64,000 nucleotides of DNA from Hyperoplus lanceolatus (taxonomy: Eukaryota; Chordata; Actinopteri; Uranoscopiformes; Ammodytidae). Shown piece by piece: positions 11,701-22,700 of this stretch; the first letter of the stretch is position 1, and each line of letters starts with the position of its first letter. The DNA lies in contig CM049403.1 in NCBI GenBank assembly GCA_026929865.2, forward strand, positions 1,590,001-1,654,000, read 5' to 3'. The notes below the pieces were generated by a model. The model ran no database searches, was not told where the DNA came from, and saw only the letters and a program-made list of their open reading frames with translations. Position numbers and translations under genes: made by a program.

Positions 11701-11879
11701 ATTCGCTTAAACAGTGGTTCTGATATGCTCTATGTCGGCCCGCTGTAGCTTTCCAGCAGCTTGTTGACCAGGTTGTCCACCCAGGTTGTGATCGTGGAAG
11801 GTCCTAGATGTCATTTTTGGTGAACAACCTTTTACAACGCTCCATGTCCATAAAATCACTTTGCCCCCTGGGTAATATG
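8767..11879. mobile_element. long palindromic (foldback) MITE interrupted by a LINE
   Basis: Left arm 8767-9099 plus 11109-11280 is inverted-complementary to right arm 11366-11879. The unpaired centre is 11281-11365 (85 nt). Terminal motif is AGGGGGCAAA / TTTGCCCCCT. Matching landmarks include GACATGGAGC, CAAGCTGCTGGAAAGCTACA and AATGATGCGTAAATTTGCAT, each found inverted in the other arm. Without the LINE the element is about 1.1 kb and nearly all stem. No ORF of its own is seen; class is undetermined. Confidence 0.85.
9100..11103 (+). mobile_element. 5'-truncated L2-like LINE with nearly complete reverse transcriptase
   Basis: Inserted in the palindrome with a 5-bp target duplication TAATG (9095-9099, 11104-11108). 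The + frame from 9100 to about 10580 encodes the connector and RT domain: [52 protein letters not shown] (YADD catalytic box) and SLGVILD. A frameshift near 10575-10590 moves the C-terminal region (LHWLPV, TMGSRAFSRSAPLLWNALP) to another frame that stops before 10990. The apurinic endonuclease is missing, so the copy is 5'-truncated. The 3' end is GAAAGGCGCCTTTAAATAAAATTTATTATTA, typical of fish L2-type elements. A second copy of the same family is at 58802-60438. Confidence 0.9.
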
Positions 11880-11949
11880 ATTCTTCACTGCAGCATCTAA
11901 CTTCCAATACGCACTTTAAGTGATTTCTAGATTCTACAGGACTGACAGT

Positions 11950-12238
11950 AAACAGGCCTGGGTGTTGTCACTAAATTAAACTCAACATTCCAAAATATGT
12001 GGTCAATTGATTGATTTATTAAAGGGGGGCAATTACTTTTTCACATAGGGCTAGGTACGGTTGAATAGATTTTTACACTTAATAAATTAAATCATCATTT
12101 AAAAACTGAATTTGGTACGTACTCAGGTTATCTTTGATTAAAATTAAAATTAGTTTGATGATCTAAAACATTTAAGTGTGACGAATATGAAAAAATATAA
12201 GAAATCGGGAAGGGGGCAAATACTTTTTCACAGCACTG
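11950..12238 (+). mobile_element. Tc1/mariner element, 3' end only
   Basis: Non-coding terminal region ending in GGGGGCAAATACTTTTTCACAGCACTG followed by TA. A partial internal echo, GGGGGGCAATTACTTTTTCACA, lies near 12026. The rest of the element is absent. Confidence 0.6.
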
Positions 12239-12444
12239 TATATAGATTTAATTTGGTGCTTTAAGACACGTCAGAGGTGGGGAAAACTGTGACCTGGAAG
12301 CGCACGTGGTGAAGATGTTTGTTTATTATGGAGCACCATTGATTAAATGATAACAGACTTGAATAGTTCAACTTATAGGCAGAGATGGTAACTGAGGCGA
12401 TAATATTATATTATTTTATGATATGATATATTTTGGGATACACA

Positions 12445-12654
12445 CTCTCACAGTTAAAACTACAACGTTCAAAACTCAACCCGAAAATTACACATTTCAA
12501 ATGTCAACACCATGAACTTAACACAAACTAAATGCCACAAATCTAAGTAGAACTAGTACTTATAGGGATAGTAGTGGGAGTGGGTATTTTATGTAGCAAA
12601 AAATGCTGATTTCACAGTAGCAACGGTTAAATAAGTACTCAAAGGAGAGTGTAA

Positions 12655-12692
<38 letters not shown>

Positions 12693-13389
12693 TGGTACAA
12701 CTTCATCTTGAAGAATAGGTCACGACCAACGCTCTCCGTTGAAATTATACATTTCAAATATCAACATCAACAACACAACACACATTCAATGCTACAAATC
12801 CCAAGTAGGACCAGTAGTCATAGTGATAGTAGTGAGAGAAGTGTCGGAAGTAGTAGAAAGTAGGTGTTTTAGTAGCAAAGGTTGAATAAGGAAAAGAGGA
12901 GAGTGTAATGTGTGTGTGTGTGTGTTTGAGAGAGTGAGTGAGTGAGTGAGTGAGTGAGTGAGTGTTTTTCTGTGTCCATCAGAAACATGCATTCTGACAT
13001 GATCCGACATGAAAACAAAACATCTTTGTTGGCGAAATCCCTACCTGTTGTACAACTTCATCTTGCAGATCGCGACCACGGCTCTGATGCCAACTTGGGG
13101 TTTATTCGCTCTTCTGGATTTAAAAAATATAGAAAAATAAATTAAATCAGCATCAAATCAGTTTTATTTGTATAGCCCAATATCACAAATAGACATTTGC
13201 CTCAGTGGACTTCACATACAGTATGTGAAGCCCACTGAGGCACCACCTTAGACCCTTAGCTCGGCTGAGAAAAAACTTGCAGTAAAAAAAAGTCAGGAGA
13301 GAGTTGTATCTGAAGTATTAGAAACTGTAGATGTCTTAGTAGCAAAAGTCAGAAGGAGAGTGTTACTCAAAAGTCAGAAGGAGAGTGTT

Positions 13390-13439
<50 letters not shown>

Positions 13440-13530
13440 CAGAAATATACATATTCTTACCTGTTGTAGAACTTCATCTTGCTTGAACACTGGTGTTGTG
13501 TGATGCCAACTGGGGGTATGTTCTTCGTAG
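12445..13530. repeat. degenerate ~250-bp tandem repeat, each unit ending in a (GT)n tract
   Basis: Three to four diverged units share TACAACTTCATCTTG, CACATTTCAAAT.TCAACA, GTAGTGAGAG..TAGTAG, AGTAGCAAA..T and GGAGAGTGT, then a GT run. The GT runs are at 12657-12691, 12908-12926 (continuing into (GAGT)n to 12962) and 13391-13437. An unrelated repeat at about 13150-13290 interrupts the third unit. Confidence 0.6.
13150..13290 (+). repeat. interspersed repeat fragment with a near-perfect hairpin
   Basis: Begins CAGTTTTATTTGTATAGCCCAATATCACA, a consensus common in fish genomes. It contains a hairpin at 13199-13241: 21-nt arms, one mismatch, 1-nt loop, built on GCCTCAGTGG..CTTCACATAC. Confidence 0.5.
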
Positions 13531-13734
13531 AGGCACATGGAGTGGAATTATATACAAGTTAGATATACAAACTTGTGCATTAAGAGAATAAAGGCTTTTT
13601 ATAAATATACTGACTTGATAAAAACATTGTAGTAAAAATTGAGAAAACAATAGCAGGAGAAGCAAATGAGTTGACCTTAAACTTGTCACACAAACCTTAC
13701 ATTTCAAGAGAGTATCCCCATACTTCCCTGCTAT

Positions 13735-14020
13735 TTAGTGTGATAGAACAAGATTAAGTTTGTCCCAATACATGTGGTCAGATAGAGCATGCTGAAAAAT
13801 ACCCGCATGCCTTAATACATTTAATAGTGACTCATGATTTTGAGTGTGGAAATCAGCATGCAATTTGGGCGATTCTGACCCACAATCCACTGCGCACCAG
13901 AAGTGACATAACATCAACTGAGCCTCCGAGTGAAAACAATCAGGGATGCCACAAATATATAACCAAGAGGCAAGATCAAGGAGCGATGTTATGATGAAGG
14001 AAAAAATGCTTTGATTTACC
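13735..14020. other. no gene seen
   Basis: A 95-codon - strand frame lies here but shows no family resemblance. It is probably part of, or adjacent to, the degraded Tc1 that begins at 14020. Confidence 0.3.
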
Positions 14021-14081
14021 ATGGAGCATACCGATTGGACTCTAGCGCAATGGAAGAAGGTTGTGTGGTCTGATGAGTCCA

Positions 14082-14214
14082 GATTTTTATTTATTTTTAT
14101 TTTATTTAACCTTTATTTCACCAGGAAGGTCCCATTGAGTTACAGTAACTCTTCTCACAGGGAGTCCTGGCCAAGACAGGCAGCAGAAAAGAAGTTGCAG
14201 AATTTGCACAAGGC

Positions 14215-14262
<48 letters not shown>

Positions 14263-14344
14263 AAGTAATAAAAATTAAGAAAAACTGTAGGACACAGACA
14301 AGCAAAGACTAACATGCTGCCATCTTGGATTCAGACCACACATC
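14082..14344 (+). repeat. interspersed repeat with (CA)n, inserted in Tc1
   Basis: Starts TTTATTTAACCTTTATTTCACC then GGAAGGTCCCATTGAG and CCTGGCCAAGACAGGCAGCA, a consensus very common in fish. It continues through (CA)n at 14217-14259. The Tc1 words CCAGA/CTAGA flank it as a probable imperfect target duplication. Confidence 0.5.
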
Positions 14345-14559
14345 TAGATTGACCCTGTTCCAAAGTGATGAATGCATTAGGGTAAAAAGAGAGGTGGGTG
14401 AAGTGATGCTCCCAACATGCCTAGTGTCTACTGTACATGCCTGTATGGCAGTGTACAGTATGATCTGGGGTTGCTTCAGTTGGTCAGGTCTAGGTTCTAA
14501 GCAACCAATAAAGCTTATGAAAATGTGTAACGGCAAATATGTGCCTTAATCAAATTTAA

Positions 14560-15075
14560 AGCTCCCATATTATACACTTTTCGGTACTATTATACACCAC
14601 ATTATATGGTCTTAGTGGTCCCTAATACGTTTTTCTTTAATTGTTTGCTGAAAAAAACTTTCAGATAATTTATTGTACTATGTTGATGTTCAGCTAATCT
14701 CACAATGGCCTATTTTTTAAAAAGAGCTGCAGCTCCCCTCGTAAATATACAATCTTTGAGCTGCCCCCGCCCCCTGTCCAGAAGCGAAGCCAGATACGCC
14801 TCGCCCTCTGTCTGTCAGGGCCGTGGACCAAAAAGAAATAGGGGTGTGGGCTGCACAGTGGAAGCTTCTGGCTTTCCAGTTTGTGAGGTCAGAAAAGGGG
14901 AAAATTCTGACTGGAATATATTGGGGGGGAGGGGTGGGGGTTTCAGAAAGGGGGAGAGTGAGAACAGTAGAGATTGTAATTTTTTTTAAATATTTTGGCA
15001 GTCTCTAGGCACACCGTGGACCCATGGATATGTTTGAACACATTTAAAAAGTGCATTTAGCATAATATGTGACCT
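14560..15075. mobile_element. TTAA-flanked MITE of a second family
   Basis: Flanked by TTAA at 14556-14559 and 15076-15079. The left end is AGCTCCCATATTATAC; the right end in reverse complement is AGGTCACATATTATGC. It interrupts the Tc1 remnant. Related ends (AGGGGACATATTATG) occur at 38226 and 42997. No ORF with family resemblance. Confidence 0.75.
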
Positions 15076-15427
15076 TTAAAGATCGTCCAACAAGATATTT
15101 GAGTGTGACTTTTTTTAGTCGGGCAGTATATGTGGGTTAAAAATGACAGAAAAAGCCAAAAGGTTCATCTGAAGTAGTTTTTAGTGTTTAACCTAGTCAT
15201 ACAATGTTCTTTTTTGGGACACAACTCTTTTCAGAAGCTGTGTGTATGTTGCGTCTTATTGTCGCCTACCTGTTGTGCTTTAGTCTGTGAGTGTCCTCCT
15301 CCCTCTGTGCAGGCGCAGACTCAGTGCTTCAGCTCTGATGAAAACAAGAGAAAAACACACAATCAGAAGCAAGAAGGAATCTGGAAAAGGTTGACAATGT
15401 CGATTTCATAATGTACAGAATAATTAT

Positions 15428-15660
15428 ACAGCTCTGAAAAAAATTAAGAGACCAGTCCAAATGTTCAGTGTCTTTCGTTTTACTATTTCTGAGCATATGT
15501 TTGGGTAGAATGAACATTTTGGTTTCATAATATAAACTCCTGACAACATTTCCACCAAATTCCAATAAATGTTTTGTCATTAAGAGCATTTTCAGTAAAT
15601 TACATAGAAATGAAGATTTAAGAAAAATCCAGACTGGCCTCTTATTGTTTTCTGGAGCTG
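15428..15660. mobile_element. Tc1/mariner-type MITE (233 bp)
   Basis: Inverted ends CAGCTCTGAAAAAA and TTTTCTGGAGCTG, flanked by TA (15426-15427, 15661-15662). Internal sequence includes ATTAAGAGACCAGTCC. Non-coding. Confidence 0.75.
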
Positions 15661-15662
15661 TA

Positions 15663-15974
15663 TATTTTTTTAAGACAATTCAATTATTTTTACTGTGAAT
15701 AAATGACCTCTTGGGTTTAACCAATCTTGTTTTCCAAGGTGATCTCCTTAACAACATAAATGTAAAATAATATGTAACATATTTATGAAGAATAAATCCC
15801 TGATTGTCTTTACAAAGATAATTACCTGGTTTGTGTGGTCTTTGTTTTGTACAGGTGACACAGAAGCTTCTTGCCATGGCTGTTTCAAACGTCCACTGTG
15901 TGCATACATGACATTGGTATTTTAACTTCATTACAATCTCAAATAAAAAAAGATTGAGATGATGTGGGATTACA
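15663..15974. other. no gene seen
   Basis: AT-rich spacer between the TA-flanked MITE and the compound microsatellite. No protein or repeat signal recognised. Confidence 0.35.
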
Positions 15975-16218
<244 letters not shown>

Positions 16219-17850
16219 TAGTCATATGAAAAAGTTTGGGAACCCCTCTCAGCCGGCATTATAATTGACTCTGCTTTCACAAAAAAAATATAAAAGTGGT
16301 ATGTCTTTCATTTACCAGGAACAGCTAAGTACTGGGATGTTTTCCAAACAAAGATTTTTTGAAAAGCAGTATTTGGTTGTATGAAATAAAATAAAATGTG
16401 AAAAACTGGCTGTGCAAAAATATAGGAACCCTTGTGGTTTTGTTGATTTTAATGCCTGTAACAGCATCTAAAACTGATGACTTTAAACACAAAGTTGGTT
16501 GGATTATGTTGTTAAGCCTTGAACCTCATAGAAATGTCTGTTCAATCATGAGAAAATGTATTTTAGGTGCCTAAATGCAAGTTGCACTTCTCTTTGACTC
16601 TCTGCTGAAGTGAGACAGAATGGGATCATCAAAACAGCTCCCAAAAGATCTGAAAAACAAAGATTGTTCATTGTCATGGTTTAGGGGAAGGCTACAAGAA
16701 GCTTTCCCAAATGTTTCAATTGTCAATTTCGACTGTAGGGAACGTTGTCAGGAAATGGAAGGACACAGGCATAGTGGCAGTTAAACATGGCATGGAAGAC
16801 CGAGAAAAAAACAGGAGCGGCATAGGTGGAGGATTGTGAGAATGGTTGCACACAACCCACAGATCACCTCCAAAGACCTGCAAGAACATCTGGCTGCAGA
16901 TTGTGTATCTGTACATCGTTCAACAATTCAGCGCAATTTGCACCAAAACATCTGCTTTTTATAAAGACCAAATAACTTAATTTTTGTCTCATCAGTCCAA
17001 AGCATTTTCTTCCAATATGAAGCTGGCTTGTCTAAATGAGCTTTTGCATACTCCATGCAACTGTATCTGTGGCGTGGGCGCAGAAAGGGCTTCTTTCTCA
17101 TCACCCGGCCATACAGATGTTTTGGTGCAAACTGCACTGAATTGTAGAACCATGTACAGATACACAATCTGCAGCCAGATGTTCTTGCAGGTCTTTGGAG
17201 GTGATCTTTGGGTTGTGTGCAACCATTCTCACAATCCGCCGCATATGCCGCTCTTGTACTTTTCTTGGTCTGCTAGACCTGGGTTTAACTGCAACTGTGC
17301 CTGTGTCCTTCCATTCCCTGACAACGTTCCTTACAGTAGAAATTGACAATTGAAACCTTTGGAAAAGCTTCTTGTAGCCTTCCCCTAAACCATGACAATG
17401 AATAATCTTTGTTTTTAAAATCTTTTGGGAGCTGTTTTGATGATCGCATTCTGTCTCACTTCTGCAGAGAGTCAAAGAGAAGTGCAACTTGCATTTAGGC
17501 ACCTAAAATACCTTTTATCATGATTAAACAGACCTTTATATGAGGTTCAAGGCTTAACAACATAATCCAACCAATTTTGTGTTTAAAGTCCTCAGTTTTA
17601 CATGCTGTTACATGCATTAAAATCAGCAAGACCACAAGGGTTCCCATATTTTTGCACAGCCAGTTTTTCACATTTTATTTAATTTCATAAAACTAAATAC
17701 TGCTTTTCAAAAAATCTTTGTTTGGAAAACATCCCAGTACTTAGCTGTTCCTGGTAAATGAAAGACATACCACTTTTATATTTTTTGTGTGAAAGCAGAG
17801 TCAATTATAATGCCGGCTGAGAGGGGTTCCCAAACTTTTTCATATGACTG
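16219..17850. mobile_element. foldback Tc1 element (1,632 bp) inserted in a TATC microsatellite
   Basis: TA flanks both ends (16217-16218, 17851-17852), and both outer flanks are (TCTA)n. The ends read TAGTCATATGAAAAAGTTTGG and its complement. Arms 16219-16952 and 17113-17850 are inverted copies over about 735 bp, with a 160-nt centre. Read from the right on -, the element encodes the N-terminal helix-turn-helix part of a Tc1 transposase (LFQRFQLSISTVRNVVREWK, then SSRPRKVQERHMRRIVRM..NPKITSKDLQEHL). Around the centre comes [17 protein letters not shown], the first catalytic Asp block. There the sequence flips, so the C-terminal half with the other two catalytic acids is missing and replaced by an inverted copy of the N-terminal half. 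It cannot encode an active enzyme. Confidence 0.9.
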
Positions 17851-17917
<67 letters not shown>

Positions 17918-17918
17918 T
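17851..17918. repeat. (TATC)n microsatellite
   Basis: About 16 tetranucleotide units directly abutting the right end of the foldback Tc1; the continuation of the tract into which the element inserted. Confidence 0.95.
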
Positions 17919-18962
17919 TCAGCATGAGATTACCTATATACATTTTCCTGACTAAAGTAACATGGCAAGACATTGTAATCTCTGCACTTACTTTTTGGCA
18001 CTGTAATGTAAGCTATTAGACACATCCATGCTGTTACCATGATAGCACTGCTAACAGAAGCTTTACACATCAATATAACAACCATCTGCCACCTTCCATT
18101 AAAATAAAAAGTATTACATTTTCTAATTTTCTTCTTCTTAGCCTATTGTTAAAACATTTGGTTAAACTGTAATAAAGGTAATTATTCTATATCATGTCTA
18201 CTATTGAGGGTTGAGTGGCTGGTGGTATCTTACTAGCAGCATTAGGCTTTATTCAAAGAAGAAAACAATTAGGGAACAGTTCAACACCAATGCAAACTAC
18301 TAGGCTAAAATAAAACATCTGGGTTAGCCTACTTGGTCCCTATGAAAAGTGCTATAAATGTACAATACATAGGCTACAGTTCATTACACAGAAGAATAAA
18401 AGTTTTCAAACTAAATTACCAAAAACAATATACAAAACGATCCAAAGATCTTCTGAATTTACTTGAGTGAGATTGAAGGGTTAATATGTTTGATGCATGC
18501 GCGCTCATTGGCCGGCAGGGACACAATTCTTATCAGCGGTAACTTGGCACGCTATCAACACACACCTCGGAAGAGAAGGTGCGGGTAGGGGGCTCGCCTC
18601 CTTTATATGTCCATGCTAGCCTTCCGCTTCGAATGCACAGTGCACATCAAAGCATAACGTTAACGCGCGTTCAGAAAGAGGAAGTCACGGCACTCATGTC
18701 TGTTAGCTTTTCAAAATAAAAAATTTAAAATAAAAGTCCCGCAAAACAAATGTTATTTTGGGGATTAATTTCTCCGCGTGAGAAATTTGAGGTGGCGTGG
18801 TGTGTGAACTGGTTGATTTGCGTGTGTCTCACGGCCAAAGAGTGAGACTTGGCAGCTCTGCCTACTGTCATAGTGAGTAGGAAAAAATGTAACGGTTATC
18901 TATAATAGCCTTAATATCCGGGGAAGGTCTACGTATTAAAAGTTACGACAGCTTGTCATAAA
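17919..18962. other. no gene seen; GC-richer patch
   Basis: AT-rich to about 18460, then a patch with more CpG (18490-18680) containing a TTTATAT word at about 18602. No exon follows that I can support, so I do not call a promoter. Confidence 0.3.
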
Positions 18963-19001
18963 CGCACACGCGCGCGCGCGCACACACACACACACACACA
19001 C
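18963..19001. repeat. (CG)n(CA)n alternating purine-pyrimidine tract
   Basis: CGCACACG then (CG)6-7 then (CA)n. Alternating tracts of this sort can adopt Z-DNA. Confidence 0.85.
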
Positions 19002-19011
19002 GGGTAGTTTG

Positions 19012-19419
19012 GAATTTTGGACATAGGGCTTCATTTCCAAATGTGTTATTTATCATTGGAGACGTTTTCTTTTTAACATTTCTTTTTAACAAATTTCATT
19101 CAGTCCTTCTAGTTGCAAGGTTCGCTGGTGCTAGTCTAGCGCAAGTCAACAGTTGTTGCTAGCCTGCTAATAAAAACAGTCTTACCGTCACTGTACACCC
19201 GAGGCAAATCAATTACCCTGGGTAATATCGGTCCGCCGCTGCCGCAGCCTGCTACCAGGACATAGGACATATACCGCTGCTGCTGAGACAGCAAGTCCTT
19301 AAAAATGCAATGCCATGCAAGGTTGGTTTAATTTCTAACATTTTTCTAGAAGGACTGAATGAAATTGGTTGAAAACACCACACTGGCTTACTTGGAAATG
19401 AGGCCCTATGTCCAAAATC
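19012..19419. mobile_element. MITE with ATTTTGGACATAGGGC termini
   Basis: The left end ATTTTGGACATAGGGCTTCA is matched inverted by TGAGGCCCTATGTCCAAAAT at the right. Further inward TTCATTCAGTCCTTCTAG pairs with CTAGAAGGACTGAATGAA. No clear target duplication and no ORF. Confidence 0.7.
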
Positions 19420-19727
19420 ACTGAGCTATCCCATTGATGCTTATTTACAGGTCAGATTTCCCTGGAGCTCAAAAATAAATGTACAACAAATGCTGCCGAC
19501 ACAAGCAGCAGGCGCTGGTGTCCTAAAAACACATGGCAACTTTCTGGGAAACTTTAACTACCTGCCGGTTACAGTAAGGCCTCATTGTTAGATCATCAAG
19601 AACTCTGAACAAGCAACTGCATTAACAGAAAAAAGAAAAATGGACCAACAAATTTGGATCGTCTTTGGCTTCAGTTCGATGTCCGATGAGTATCAGCAAT
19701 ATCGGTAACTCCACTGGTTTCCAACCA

Positions 19728-22700
19728 TCAACCGAGGAGAAACGCATCACGTAAGCTGCGAATGAAAGAAATAAAACGAAAAAAGATTAAGTAATGGGAA
19801 AACAGGACCAAGTGAACAGCAAATGTTAATGAAAAAGACTAACATATAGAGATGTGCACATCATTTTCCATCCATTACTGAAATGCACACACCGACAGTT
19901 ATACAGTATGCCATATCAAGATACATATGTTTGACTTCTTACAAATAGGCCTAACAGTGGAGTGCATTGTTGCTCCTGAGAACATAGTACACAGGCTATA
20001 GTTTACCACATGAGTTATGCTATATTCAGGGCTGTAAATCCTTTCCTGCTCGACTAAATGACAGATTTAATTCTACAGATATCCCTGTGTTTTACTGGGA
20101 CAACTACTTCTGAGATAGACGAAAAAGTAAAACAATGTTTGCTGTTCTTTTTATGCATTACAAGGGTACAGGCTTTTCACCATATCACCTCTATGGTGAT
20201 TAGGGGTACAGGCTTTTCACCATATCACCTCTATGGCGATTAGGGGTGTGCACGTGTACACGTGTAACCGTTTAGTAAATCATAACCGTTTAGGAAAAAT
20301 CAATAAACAAAAAATCTTCGAATTTAAAATTTTCTTTTTTTCAAAGTTTTTAATTATGTTCTGGAGACACAATTTGATTTTACATCACTAATAAACTAAT
20401 TGGGGATGATAAAAACTAGTCTGCCAAATCTGTCTGTCCCTCGGCGAGTGTGTGTGAGTGAGTGTGTGTTGTGTGTGAGTGAGTGTGTGTATCGGCGCGC
20501 GCACACACACGGGGAGTCGCTGTGCTGGGGCTCGACTCACAGAGTGATGAAAGATAACCTAAAGATCAAAGTTACCCGGTTGACGTGAACTATGAGCGTA
20601 AGTAGCCCGAACTTTAAAACACCTGTTCAACCTGCATAAACGTGGACATGTAGAAATGTGCGATAGGCTATATTAAATTAGGAAATTAATGAAGGGCGAT
20701 AATTACGGCAAACACAAGACAGGCGAACATGTGAGTGTGTGTGTGTGTGTGCGCCATGGACCTATTATAAGAGGTGTGTAAACCATAGATAGTAGCCTAT
20801 ATAAAAACGAGCGTGGTTCATGTAAACTGTGTGTTTACAGGTGAACGAACGCGTGTGTGTGTGTGCGCGCGCCTACAAGACGGCGCGCACAAGGACAATG
20901 ACGTCACGGTTAACCGTGTACACGAAAAAAAATCCGTTGTGTACACGTTCACATCCCTAATGGCGATGTGCCGCTATATGGTATATTTACCAATATTCTT
21001 TTTATAATTCAGTCCAAAACAGAGAGTATATGAAAGGTGCAATATAAAAAGCCTGATTTATGGATACATTTCTGGCAGAATTTAATTTTATGGTAACTAA
21101 ACAAAAAGTAAATATGAAGACAGTAGTTTGAGTAACACAACAGTGTAATAAAATATGTTACAGTAAACCATTCACAACATATTGAGAAACAAACATTCGT
21201 GACCTACCCCGTGTCAACTTGAGGCTCTTCATCCAATTCTTTCATCGTAGGGACTGGTGCACGCAGGCAGTTTTGGTAGGTCCTTGCTCTTCGAGGGGAT
21301 TTTCTTCTCTGCCCTTTTTCATGGTGTACCTCATGCAGAATAGACAAAGGCAATTTAAATTTATATAAATATGTTCATTAGACAGTTTAAGTATTTCTTG
21401 ATGGGAATAAATGTATCCTATGATGTGAATATTCTGTAATTTGTGTTGTGTATCTCTCTGTATTAGTACCCCTTACACTAATACAAGACTTTATAATTCC
21501 TGACATTTCAGTTCTCATGGGAAAGAAAAGGTTTAACATGAAATATTTGCTTTTCCTACCCAAATTAAGTGTCATGATGAGAAATAATACATCAATACTA
21601 TTGTCCCCCCCCTGAATTTCAAGTAGTTTTTAATTTTATTCTAAATAGCGCCAAACCCTAAGGGGCCACTCACACTAGGGCCGGGGCCCCGTGCCAAAGC
21701 TCATTTGCATACTGAAGTCTAGAACGTTTGGCTAGTGTGACCACGCCAACTTGTATTCCAGCACGGAACAGCCCCTTGGCCACGGCACACTTGGGAGAGG
21801 TGTGCCGTGGCCAAAGTACAGATGCTAATGAGATGACACGCGCACAAGCAAGCGCACAGGCGGCGTTCCTGACGTGAATTTATTAAGGATGCATTGTCCG
21901 TTAACGTCCGCTGCCTTACTAGTCGGCACCAGAATTGCCCACCACTTGGACTTGTAGCTATAATGTGTGAGAATTAACGTGTGTGTAAGCCTAGGTGTGG
22001 GCTAATAAAAGAGGGAGAGAGCTAATTAGGTCGGCTCAGAAAGCACAGCAAAAAGGTTTTCGTGTTTACTCACGTTCGTCAGATGATTTTTTTTCTTTTT
22101 CCTCCCGTCAGCTGTCATAACTGCATTTACGCATGGCGGTGGAGACGCACCCAAAACAACACACCGCGGCCCAGTGATAAGGAAACAGTAGCCTACACTA
22201 AGGTTTAACAAGAAACTTTATAAAGACACTTAAAAAAACGATCTCTGCCCATACAAAAAGTTCTGACTTGGATTTGATGGAGCGATCGATGTTTATAAAA
22301 CCATCCAGTACATATGGTCTGATGACGGGCCGTTATATTAATAATAAACAGCGTGCTGCACACATATGAGACTTTCCACCGCGACCTATTACGTCAAGGC
22401 TACATTTTAAAAAAAAACAATAGCTTAAGGATTCTCGTTGCTCTAATGTGGAAGTGGAATATTTGATGCAAATTTAGCCGGATGAAAATATTCACAAACA
22501 GTCGTATAGCCTACAAGTAGACTAAGCTCCAAATTCTAAACGCGCACGGTGACGTAGGCAAGGTGCAAGTGTGCCCAGGCCACGAGCAGTGTGAGCACGG
22601 GCCTGCGGGGGGAGTGGGGAGGGGGGGAATCGTGCTGAATCGTGCTGAGCACGGAACAGGCAAACGGCACTAGTGTGAGTGCGCCCTAACATAATTATTA

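Larger units (their letters stand above)
14020..15131 (+). mobile_element. degraded Tc1 transposase fragment carrying two younger insertions
   Basis: At 14021-14080 the frame reads HTDWTLAQWKKVVWSDESRF, the block around the second catalytic region of Tc1 transposases. It resumes after an insertion at about 14345 with SRLTLFQSDECIRVKREV, then MIWGCFSWSGLG. The right end (TGTGACTTTTTTTAGTCGGGCAGTATA) is at about 15100-15131. Inserted pieces are a repeat with a (CA)n tract (about 14082-14344) and a TTAA MITE (14560-15075). The left terminus is not seen. Dead element. Confidence 0.75.

Noticed and set aside
13735-14022. 95-codon ORF on -
   Set aside because: No family resemblance, no splice or start context, next to a degraded Tc1. 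Chance frame.
18460-18700. Possible promoter (TTTATAT, CpG-rich patch)
   Set aside because: No exon or transcript signal follows; a TATA-like word alone is weak.
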